Shown: in pieces, positions 36,080 to 45,400 of the stretch
How the letters are laid out: each line of letters starts with the position of its first letter
How positions within the stretch are numbered: the stretch's first letter is position 1
Source of the DNA: Echinometra lucunter
Lineage: Eukaryota; Echinodermata; Echinoidea; Camarodonta; Echinometridae
Reading direction: 5' to 3'
NCBI GenBank assembly: GCA_029962745.1
Contig: CM057169.1
Coordinates: 14,163,193 to 14,227,192 of the forward strand
DNA length: 64,000 nucleotides
Made by a program: the position numbers and the translations under genes
Notes under the pieces: generated by a model
Told to the model about the DNA's origin: nothing
What the model saw: the letters and a program-made list of their open reading frames with translations, nothing else
The model's database searches: none

Positions 36080-37094
36080 AAAAAATAAACAGATAAATGA
36101 ATAGATGAATGAATGGATAGAAACATGAATAAATGAATACATGTATAAGTAAACATGAATGAATAGATAATAAATCAAAAATAAAATAAACAAAGAAATA
36201 CACCATCAAATAAATGATGAATAAACAACAACAAAAAATTAAGTATATAAGTAAATAAATAAAAACAGTATTCATAATGTGCATTTAATCTGGTAAACTA
36301 TTCTGAGATGCAAAAAAAAAAAAAAAAAGAACAAGGAGTCCTTCACAATACTTACATGTACATTAATATTTAGCGATGCAAAACACAGGTAAAATAAGAA
36401 CACAAAAAGAAACTAACTCTACATTTGAAGATTTAGCCTTCTATGCTTAATGCAGCTTAATGCAGTGAACATATCAAGACCGAGATCAGACAATCAACCT
36501 GCAACATCATGTCCCTGGCACCAGCGTTTGAATGCAAAGGTCAAGAATTCCAGCCCCAGCCTGGTACTAATGGCTTATGACAAGCCATTAATCTGTTTCC
36601 TATACTCTCCAGTCAACTGCATGGGTATCTGATAGGGCAGAATTCTTGAATACTGTAAACACAAAGAATGGTAGCTAGCTGTAACACCATGTGTGAGGGA
36701 TAACTGTGCTAAAAGTATCAAATATTGATATCATTATTAGTAACAACATGCACCTAAAACCTGAGAAGAAACTTCATGGAAATTTGGCTAAAGAAAAGAA
36801 AAGGGGGGAAAAAGGGGGGAAAAAGGGGGGAAAAAGGGGGGGGGGGAATCTTAAAAATGCTGTAACACATAGATTAAAAGTTTGGAAACTAGCTGTAGCA
36901 CCCTGCCGACAAATGTTCAATATTGTATATATCTGGCACAAAGCCCACTTTCCTCTTACCTCTTTTCTCCTGAACTCTTGGGCCCATGCATTGGGTAGAA
37001 CCATGAAACAGTTCTTGTTGGAGCTAAAATCAATGGTGGCTATCTTTGTTGTCCCAAACATCTTGCTTATGATGTCATCTGTTGACCAGTTCAT
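21520..37094 (-). CDS. pex1: Peroxisome biogenesis factor 1 (PEX1), AAA+ ATPase, 3' end missing
   Basis: PEX1 forms a heterohexamer with PEX6 on the peroxisome membrane and uses ATP to pull the receptor PEX5 back to the cytosol. Exons: 37094-36960, 35729-35571, 35101-35018, 33689-33578, 32956-31626, a tentative 30380-30320, then 30236-30014, 29452-29220, 28007-27837, 26633-26479, 25128-24924, 23657-23464, 22552-22418 and 21644-21520. Every joint is GT-AG and phase-consistent. About 1,107 residues are visible, against 1,283 for human PEX1. The ATG at 37094 fits the family start: the conserved N-domain begins soon after ([12 protein letters not shown]). A stretch equivalent to human FYSWLQQ...PLVIS is not found between exons 5 and 7. 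The 3' part after the D2 Walker B motif is not visible. The upstream neighbour cul4 is divergent. Confidence 0.93.
23683..23890 (-). mobile_element. SINE copy in PEX1 intron 11 (minus strand)
   Basis: The minus strand shows the same body as the SINE at 8768-9050: ATCCTTTGGCAAGACATCAA, CCCAGGTGTAGTAAATGGGTACCTGA-like wording, and a tail near the AGCGCATAG-type 3' end. It lies directly upstream of the acceptor of exon 12. Confidence 0.7.
24435..24847. mobile_element. MITE family A, copy 2, in PEX1
   Basis: Ends are TTAACCTATTCGTGACAG and the complement of TTAACCCATTCGTGACAG. The interior closely follows copy 1 at 5402-5819 (shared block GATTTGGCC/GGTTTGGCC, AACTGTGCCC, GCAAATTGGCAACTTTTTGA). 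It lies about 80 bases downstream of exon 11. Confidence 0.85.
24924..30380 (-). CDS. pex1: PEX1 exons 6-11: D1 ATPase module
   Basis: Exon 7 holds [13 protein letters not shown] and a Lys-rich loop. Exon 8 holds [13 protein letters not shown] and the D1 Walker A GGQGSGKT. Exon 9 holds the D1 Walker B region [15 protein letters not shown]. Exon 10 holds [12 protein letters not shown] and [11 protein letters not shown]. Exon 11 holds [20 protein letters not shown], the small alpha-helical lid. The first exon of this group (30380-30320) is tentative: its phase fits both neighbours and its product QLE joins to DFTGEF, but the acceptor has a poor pyrimidine tract. Introns carry AT-rich sequence plus the MITE copies listed separately. 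Confidence 0.88.
25857..26173. mobile_element. MITE family B, copy 1, in PEX1
   Basis: The block begins CAGTCGTGGGCTTTCATGGG and ends with the complement of the same motif. It is highly similar over its full length and in the same orientation to 62871-63186 in cul4. There is no coding capacity beyond short frames shared by both copies. A CAT/ATC microsatellite lies just to the left (25790-25835), and another with TCATCATCTAAA units lies at 26245-26320. Confidence 0.88.
26729..27236. mobile_element. MITE family C, copy 1, in PEX1
   Basis: Ends are TAAAGACATTGGTTAACATT and the complement of TTTAAAGGCATTGGCTAACT. The interior contains GTGCGCATGCGCGTATGACTC and ATTATGGTTGGTTTCAGGGT. An inverted copy lies at 61919-62414 in cul4. 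The length is about 500 bases, with no coding capacity. Confidence 0.85.
30980..31405. repeat. Imperfect inverted and direct repeats in PEX1 intron
   Basis: The segments about 31018-31075 and 31120-31195 are imperfect inverted copies (shared GCAGTAGACGGCTTCATGG type against the complement of CACAGTGAAGCCTTCTACTG). A phrase containing AATAAATAGATC...TTCAATATTCAGTT followed by ATGGCTCTT occurs twice in direct orientation at about 31240-31290 and 31355-31403. I see no exon here with confidence. Confidence 0.5.
31626..32956 (-). CDS. pex1: PEX1 exon 5: long Ser-rich linker and second N-domain segment
   Basis: This 1,331-nt exon starts in phase 1 (codon GCT split across the joint) with [12 protein letters not shown] and continues with [12 protein letters not shown], the counterpart of the human LLIQPKTR segment. 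The middle is a low-complexity Ser/Asp/Arg-rich linker (for example [17 protein letters not shown]). The final third is conserved again: [16 protein letters not shown], then [19 protein letters not shown], aligning with the human segment that ends in WIPDDLRKRLNIEM. Encoding the whole linker in one large exon contrasts with the short exons on both sides. Confidence 0.9.
33578..37094 (-). CDS. pex1: PEX1 exons 1-4: N-terminal double-psi-barrel type domain
   Basis: Exon 1 gives [20 protein letters not shown]. Exon 2 gives [16 protein letters not shown] and ends in [12 protein letters not shown]. Exon 3 gives [12 protein letters not shown]. Exon 4 gives [20 protein letters not shown]. These line up in order with the human PEX1 N-domain (for example ...[20 protein letters not shown]), which in the family binds adaptor or lipid partners. 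Lengths are 135, 159, 84 and 112 nt. The 3.2 kb of introns hold short AT microsatellites, a poly-G run at about 35176-35195, and the tandem copies of exon 2 described separately. Confidence 0.92.
35650..36018. repeat. pex1: Three tandem copies (123-base period) of the 5' half of PEX1 exon 2
   Basis: The phrase AACGAAGCTCTGCTGATCTC starts at 35650, 35773 and 35896, each 123 bases apart, and each is followed by AGGAGAGGTATCCNTTRCCG and GCAGCTCAAAGG. On the minus strand each unit holds the acceptor region and the first 26 or so codons of exon 2. Only the copy at 35571-35729 continues to a donor. The middle copy reads [20 protein letters not shown]; the outermost copy reaches a stop within the duplicated part (SGKGYLSWA then TAA). 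Confidence 0.9.
36040..36330. repeat. TA and AAAT microsatellites in PEX1 intron 1
   Basis: A (TA)n tract lies at about 36049-36073, followed by AAATAAA/GAATGAATA-type tetranucleotide sequence and a poly-A run at 36311-36328. Similar AAAT/GAATA sequence lies at 34815-34950. A G-run series with AAAGGGGGG units lies at 36800-36846. Confidence 0.8.
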
Positions 37095-39167
37095 TAGATG
37101 GAGTCAGTCTGCACCTATCCTCCACATTAAATTTTCTTCTCCAAATTCATGGTGGCATGGTGCTCCCAAACAAACTAAACCAGGAAAAGAAAAGAAATTT
37201 AGAAAACAAAAAAAAAAACAATTAAATAAAGTTGGTCCAAAAATTAAAGTTGCTCAAAAAAAAAAGAAGTTAATCCATTTAAACATGGCAAGGTAAAAAC
37301 TAAAAACTTCACAAGCATTGCTAAAGTGGACTGTTATTTGTACCTAATTTCCTAACTCCAGGGAGCTCCGCCGCATAAGCGGCATAGCTCCAGGAGCAGC
37401 TATTGAAAAATGGTAAGTACCTGTCAGTTCGGTTTCAATGATTTCTTCAATTTTCAAAAAAAGGTGAAAAATTGTATGTACTCACAAACTCTGGCCAATC
37501 AGCAACCCCCTATAATCCTTATTCGAAAATGACTTTGATGAAAAAAATGAGATTTTCTTGACCTGTTGAAATGTTCCCATGTTGTAGTGTCCATGTACAG
37601 GCTTCAAAAACAAAGTGCGCATGTGTGATATCGAAACAGCATACTTGAATACTACATGTATACCCCGAATATGTACGATCGAAGAAAAGAGCAACGACAA
37701 CTTCCATTGTCATCCTCATGCATATTCAACAATTTTGAATGAACTGCACTCTAAAACATGAATATTTATGTAAACTGTGTTGATACTGCATATGTGAACT
37801 CTATTTTGGAAGTCTGTACATGAACGCTACAACACGGGAACATTTCAACAGGTCAAGAAAATCACATTTTTTTCATCAAAGTCATTTTCAAATAAGGATT
37901 ATAGGGGGTTTGCTGGTTGGCCAGAGAGTTTGTGAGTTCATATAAGTACAATTTTTCACTTTTTTTCAAAAATTGAAGAAATTGTCGAAACCAAACTGAC
38001 GAGTGCTTACCATTTTCAATAGCTCCCTGGAGTTATTAATTTCCCAGATGTAATGCTCATATGGTTTTTGTGTTTCACTTTTGTTAAAAAAATTATTCCT
38101 TCAAAGGAAAGAGACCTCGGGGGGGGGGGGGGGGGGAGGGACTTAAGGCCCCTTAAATAATTTACGGCACGCAATTGGAACCCCCATGTTTCATGCCACA
38201 CCATAAACATATGACTCTCAAAACGTATGACCAGTCATGAATTTGGTAGCCTATTTCTTTGCCAATATTCACAATGAAATGTGCAAAGTCGCAAATATGT
38301 TTGCTAATATTAGTAACAGCAATAAAGGAAATATTCACAACAAAATTCATGACTTGTCGTGAAAATTGGCACATATATGTCTTGCCGGAGACGCCCACAA
38401 ATAGGTCGATTATTATGGCACTCAGAATTTGACTAAAGTATGTGCAATACAATAGCATAGACTATATGTGCAGAATTAGTCTTGAATATTGGCGAAGATA
38501 TTCATGATTTACGATGTTCCTTCAGGCCACCATAGTGCCCACCCTTGCATGCCGTGTTTGGCCATTAATTTTATGGGCCGCCTTATTGACACATCATAAT
38601 TAGGCCTAAACTTAAATTAGACACAGCCAAGCCCAATGACAGAATGACAGCAATAATAATACATGGGACTCAACACACACAATCACTGCAAAAATACATG
38701 CAAATACATCAAAACACTGTTCTAAACAAATCGAGTTATATTTAATGAATCAATCTCGCTCGAAATGACAAAAATGAGGAAATTCATAAACTTTTACGTG
38801 AATATGTGACTTACATTATTGACAAAGTGAATTTCAATACCGGTACGTCTTTTTTTTGAAGCAAAATACTGGAATGAAGGTCAGTCAGGGTCAACGACCT
38901 TTTTTCATGAGCTGGTGCAATTTCTTCACAAAATGAACAGATGGTTCTGGCCTGCTAGCGTACAGTGTGGGCAATCAACTTCTACCAAGATATGTATAAA
39001 TGCGGTCTCTTTCGCACGCGCGGATGTGACATTTGACATGTCTTCCCAGAGTTCCGTACGTGTAGCCATATTGCCATACATAGTGACAAAACTTCGTATT
39101 TCTACAGAGAAAATAAAGTGGGATTCGCTCAACTTTTGTCACTAAATTGTAATTCCGAAGGTGATGC
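37095..39167. promoter_or_regulatory. Divergent intergenic region between PEX1 and cul4
   Basis: The start codons of PEX1 (minus) and cul4 (plus) face away from each other across 2,073 bases. A shared bidirectional promoter, or two adjacent promoters, is the simplest layout. I see no convincing TATA box. The area just before cul4 is relatively rich in CG dinucleotides and contains GCACGCGCGG and CCGTACGTGT (about 39010-39062). A fold-back element occupies the third nearest PEX1. Confidence 0.45.
37360..38030. mobile_element. 0.67-kb fold-back element next to the PEX1 start
   Basis: The arms start with AACTCCAGGGAGCT and its complement, and share AGCTATTGAAAATGGTAAG, AGTCATTTTC, AAGGATTATAGGGGGTT-type and GGGAACATTTCAACAGGTCA blocks in opposite orientation. 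Each arm is about 200-230 bases and imperfect. The spacer of about 260 bases is non-coding. Confidence 0.8.
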
Positions 39168-39459
39168 ATGCCTCTCTCAAGCAAGGAAAAGATTGCCTCA
39201 TGCAAGACCACCCTGGAGGCGAACACGCGAAAGCGTAGAGCGTCTGATAATAATCACCTTCATTCGAAGAGAGCCAGGGACGATCTCAACACCGGCGAAC
39301 ACAGGCAGTCGGAAGGCAAAAACATGGGCGAAGCGACGCCCAAAAGAGCAAACTTTTCTGCTTTAAACCCGTCGAATAATGGGTTCAACAGCAGGTCATC
39401 ACCTCTTGTAAATAACAAACAAGGGACTTCGAAAAAGCTTGTTATAAAGAACTTCAAAG
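39168..39459 (+). CDS. cul4: cul4 exon 1: basic N-terminal extension
   Basis: The ATG at 39168 opens 97 codons ending in [11 protein letters not shown], the phrase with which conserved CUL4 sequence begins. The preceding ~85 residues are Ser/Asn-rich with basic clusters ([25 protein letters not shown]), reminiscent of the longer, nuclear-localised CUL4B form more than of the short CUL4A form. That these clusters act as a nuclear localisation signal is inference. The donor is AAAG|GTATGT. Confidence 0.85.
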
Positions 39460-42400
39460 GTATGTTTTTCAAAGCAAAGTTTCCCCAAACATGCCAAACA
39501 AGATGAAGAAATGTGGGAAAGTGAAACTGAAATGAATGTAACATTATAGTCATTAACAGTTAGGAGCCTAACTGTTACACTGTCACTGAAGGGCAGGAAG
39601 GTCAAACAAAGAACAAAGTGCAAGACAGATCGAAATGAGCAAAAAGATATTAGATTGAAGCTGCATAAGTAGGTTATAGTGATTTGTGAAAGAATGAGAA
39701 ATGTTGATGTTGATGACAGTGAATCGATCATGACAGTTGATGCGATGCCGTCTGGTTGATCATGCATGCATCCAGAGACCATAGATCTACCCATGCCATG
39801 GACAACTATTGTTGCATGAACATGATGACTGGGACAAGGAAAGCTAGGAATTGATCAACGGTCAGTGTGAGTGTGAAAGATTCTGAGAGAGAGAGAGAGA
39901 GAGAGAGAGAGATCAGAGTGATAAAAATGTCCGTGTGACAGCTTAGACTTCCTAGGAGTCGCACAGGGCCACATTGGTATGCTGAGCTGTGCAAATTTAT
40001 GTGACATGCTGCCCTCTATAGTCAAAGATTCAAATCACTAAAATAATCAAAAAATTCATACCTCTATAAAATATTTGTTTTTTTACACCTAGGATAAAAT
40101 ATCCTATGTCCATTCCATTCCTCCAACTGGATGTAAATTATCTTGATCAAGTGAATTTTGAAAAATATTTTTCTGATTACTGGTGACACAGCTCTTGCTC
40201 CTCTGTCCCAAAAAATTCACTGGTAAAACACTACTTTTACAATTTGCATGCTACAGCATGTCTAGGAGTAGGGGTCTTGTAGAGCAGGACCTGGTCTAGC
40301 GGTGTAACTTGTTCATCTGCTCTTTGCCTTAGCCTATAAACTGACTCTGAATCCAATTAGACCCAGTCCCCTCTTTTGGATGGTGTAGTTAAAGGTTGGT
40401 CCCAGGCGTAAATAATTATATCTGAGGCGCTCATGCATATTCTTGCAGTAGAGGCACACAACCGATTTGGGATACTGGAGACTTTGATTCAAAGAGACTC
40501 TCTGAACAAGAGGACAACAGAAATTACACCAACAATGAGGCTCTTTTTCTTAACCAAATTTTTTTCTCTCTCTGAAATCAGAAGCCCATTTGTTTTGTGT
40601 GTGGATCAGAATAAAAAAGGTTATGAAAACAAAACTAGACGGTGGATTTTTTAAGGAGACGGTCAAAAAAGGGGTAATTTTTCATGAGGAATCTGCTTAT
40701 CATATTTTCACTTTGAGCTGAGGTAATCTATTTCCCGCAAATGTAAACAAAGAAAATTGGTCTCCTAAATGGGAGACTGTCTCCCAAATAGGCTACCAAA
40801 AAATGTTGACATTGTCTCTGATAATGGGGATACCGTTAGTCTCCCAAATAGGAAACAGTCTCTAATATTGGCCGTGCGCCTGTACTGTTGAGTTTCGTAT
40901 CCATGCGCATATCTCCAGTTGTAATGATCAAATCTGCGTCAACCTTTCACAAAAAATCACCAACATGTATCGTATCTCTCACCTGAATTTCAATCACCTC
41001 AGACAGAGAGAACCCTCGACCATGGTTTTGATGTTTGATTTCATCGTTCATTATGGTCGCTAAGCTGTGCTCCACTTTTAAACTGAAAAGAATGAAGCTA
41101 GCAATCAAAATGTATGAAAAGTCAAGCACGAAGCACACAGTGTAGCGACAGTACATGTACTTCAGCAGCGACATTGTACTTCGAAGCAGTAAATCTAATT
41201 GAGGGTTCCCTCTGTCAAATTCAGGTGAGAGATGCATTTAATGTTGCCAATTTTTGGTGATTGTTTCATGAAACTGATGAAAGTTTGATGCAAATTTGTT
41301 TATTACAACTTGAGATATGCCCACGGATATGAAAGTGCTTGAGCACCCATTTCTGATTGATACACGTCTGTAAAAACCCAATTCATCGACAAAAACGGCT
41401 TGCTCTAGGTTTTTGTCACTTTCTTTAGTGGTAACGGTCACACAGGCATAACAGCAGGCATCTCAACAATCAAGTTCGACTATACATGTACTCTGCAAAG
41501 AGGACTGCACTCAACAGAAGAAAAAGAAGCATTCTTATGTTGGGCTGTGTAAATTTCTGCTGTGGTCAAGTTGGTCAATCTCTATAGTTGAAGATATAAA
41601 TAATCTCAATAATCAGAAAAAATTTACATATTATTCCCACCCAGTCTCACAAGAAAGTGACTACAGCTTGGACTTCTGATGGTCGAATCATAGCTCTGCT
41701 ACCAACGAATGGAAAGAAGCCTATTAAACATTTAATTACATGCAAAGAAGATCTCCTCAAACTCTGATCTCTAAAGCTTAATGCATAGCTGTTATGGCTC
41801 CATTTTATGGCTCCATTTTTTTCTTCCTTCTTCTTTTTTTTTTCTGCTAATCTAGATCTATAGTGTATAATGTATTTGGTATGTTTACATCGTGACATGT
41901 CTTGCGCTCTTCTCCAGTGGTATGCATTGGACATGCATCATTATTTTGCGTGTCACCTTTTTAAAATACATTATTCTCTGATGAGCCATGATATATAATA
42001 CATCTCTCATGCTGTACTTAACAGTTCCTAGATTTGTGATCTTCTCTCTCTTTTTTTTTTTTTTTTTCTAAATCTCAGATATAATTATGAACCAGAGCAT
42101 TTTATCACTTCAAGTAGTGCTCCCCCTCAGTCTTGAACACACCGTGAACTTTACACTTAATGCATGATATCTTATCTTTGTCATATATTTTTGACTGTTT
42201 CCTATCATTGTTTATGTCTTTTATGGTATTTGCTGTTCTCGCTACACATGTAGTAGCCTTAGATGCATTTTCGAGTATATTTCAGGATTTTTCGGTCTCA
42301 ATATTCATATCCCTGATACTATTCTACCAGCTAGATCATGTAGCAAGTTCTTATGGATGACTTTCATAGTGTAGCTTTGGATATTGATACTTTGTATTAT

Positions 42401-45400
42401 GATGCCAAAGATTTTAACTCATGTAATAATACTATAAATTCATTTCTCTCCTTTATTCACTTCAATATTAGGAGTATAAGAAAAAATGTTGATAAACTTC
42501 ATCTGTGTTTACAGTCAATTAATACTGATTTCTCAGTTATTGGCCTAACTGAAACTTGGGTCTCTGAGAGTGACTCACTCTTGGGGGTAAGCAACATTCC
42601 TGGTTATATTTATGTGGGAAATGGGAGAACTGGGCCGTTCTGGTGGTGGTGTTGGTGTTTTGGTTGAAGATAATTTAGAATTCAGTGTAAGAAAAGATCT
42701 GAAATTGTTTAATGATAATGTTGAAACTATTTTTATTGAAATTTTTTCTAAACATGAAAAACTGATCATAGGAATTGTCTATCGACCTCCTGGACGTTCT
42801 GTACAAGATTTTCTTAATGATCTTGAACCAGTTCTGTTTAAAATTTCTACTGAAAATAAAAAGACTTTTCTTATGGGTGATTTTAATATTGATCTGCTGA
42901 AAAATGATACTGATGTAGTTGTTTTTAAGCAATTCATGAATTCCTATTCTTATTCTTACCTCATCAATAAACCCACCAGAATTACATCTCAGTCTTCATC
43001 TTTAATAGACAATATTTTTGCAAATAACCTAAATGATGTCTCATTATCTGGAATACTAACATGTGATGTGAGTGATCATTTACCTGTTTTTGTATTCTCA
43101 AAGTTATGCTCTTCTAAAAAAGAAATTGAAGAAAGGTATGTACGCCTAGTGCATGATGATAATATCAATTCATTATACAATGATCTTTGTGATGTTTCTT
43201 GGAATGATATTGTAAGTAGTGATTGTAAGAATGTTAACAACCTATACAACACTTTTTTTGATAGATTTAATAGTTTGTACAATACTAATTTTCCGTATAA
43301 AAAAATGAAACACAACATTTCAAAGAAACACCCTTGGTTTAATGTACAGTTGAAAAGATTGTGCGAGAAAAAGAACAGATTGTTTAAAAAATTCATTCGA
43401 AGGCCCAGCCTCTATCGTGAAACGGTATATAAGAGAGCCAGGAATCTTGCCAATTGTGCTATACGTAAAGCCAAAAAGGATTATTATGAGCAGAAGTTTT
43501 TCTTCCACTCGTACTAATCTTAGAGCTACTTGGAAATGTATTAATGAAGTATTACAAAACAATGCTACCAGATTAAAACCAATATCTCTTGAAACTGATG
43601 GTAGTTTGATTGAAGATACTACCGTGATCACTAATACATTTAATACATATTTTGTTAATGTTGGGAAAAATATAAGTGATTCTATCCCATCCTGTAATCT
43701 GGATCCATGTTCCTACCTATCTGGTAATTTTCCCAATACTTTTTTTTAAAGCCATGTAGCCCTTCTGAAGTCTTAAACATTGTTTTGAATTTCAAGGAAG
43801 GAAAAAGCCCAGGGTATGACGAATTTGATGTGAAGGTATTAAAGCGAGTATTTCATTTGATTCTTTCCCCAGTAACACATATATTTAACATGTCTCTACA
43901 AACAGGTGACTTCCCTGATAAGCTGAAAATCGCCAAGGTCTTGCCAATATATAAATCTGGTAACAAGAATACTTGTAATAATTATAGACCTATTTCTGTC
44001 TTATCTGTATTCTCAAAAATTTTAGAGACACTTGTTTACAAAAGGATGATCTCTTTCATTGACCGATATTCTATACTTTACAATAGGCAATTTGGTTTTC
44101 GAGCTGGTCATTCGACATACATGGCTTTACTTGAATTCATTAACCGTATTATTTCTGCTTTTGAAAACAACAAAATTGCTATGGGAATTTTCTTAGACCT
44201 TTCAAAGGCGTTTGATAGTTTGAACCATGATATACTTTTGAGGAAATTATATTATTATGGAATAAGAGGCGTTCCTTTATCATTTTTCAAGAGTTACTTG
44301 AGAGGTCGGAAGCAGTTTGTACAAATTGGTAACGTCAAATCAGCGACTCTGGATGTATCTGTTGGTGTACCACAGGGGTCAATTTTAGGCCCCTTGCTTT
44401 TTTTATTATATGTCAATGATGTGCAATATGTTAGTAATTCATTTTCCCCTATAATCTTTGCTGATGATACCAACTTTTTTACTACTGCAAATGATCTTAC
44501 AGATATGGCTGAAATATTATATAATGAAATACCCAAAGTTGACAAATGGTTTTAAAGCCAATAAATTATTGGTCAATTCAAGTAAGACTAATTATATGAT
44601 ATTCAAAACTAGAAATAGAAAATTACATGATATTCCTATTGAAATACTATTAAATGATGAAATGATAACTCAAACCCCAGTTACAAAATTTCTTGGAGTT
44701 CTTTTGGATGATAATATAAACTGGTCTAATCATATTGAAAATATCTGTTTAAGATTTCACGTATTATTGGTGTCTTATCCAGATTAAGACACTTCATACC
44801 GGTTAGTATTTTGATAAATTTATATAACACACTGATTTTGCCTCATATTCTTATTGTACAATTGTCTGGGGTAATTGTTCCGAGACATTGATGAATAAAT
44901 TATTTGTACTTCAGAAAAGAGCTATACGTATCATTACCAATTCACATCCCAGAACACCTAGTAAGGCACTTTTTATGAAATATAATATTCTACCCATCCA
45001 TGATATTTATAAATTACAGATTGCATCTTTTATGTACATGTTTTTCTCACAAAAATTACCCTCAGTGTTTGATAATCTGTTTCTTTGAATTCCAGTTATC
45101 ATAATTACAACACAAGGAACCGTATGTCTATACATATCCCTCTTTTAAAGTTCAAGATTTCTAGACAATCTCTTAATTTATATGGACCCAAACTTTGGCA
45201 TTCCATCCCAATTCACATTAGAAATTCACCCTCACTTGCATCATTTAAGAAAAAATACAAACTTTTTTTAATAAACTCCTGAAATGCATCTCATCTCTGG
45301 CATGCTATTTTCCCATTCCCCCTCTTTGTTCCTATTATTAATGTTTTCATTCTATCTTTCTTTTTGCATTATACTTTTATTTAATACAGGAGCCAGCCTC

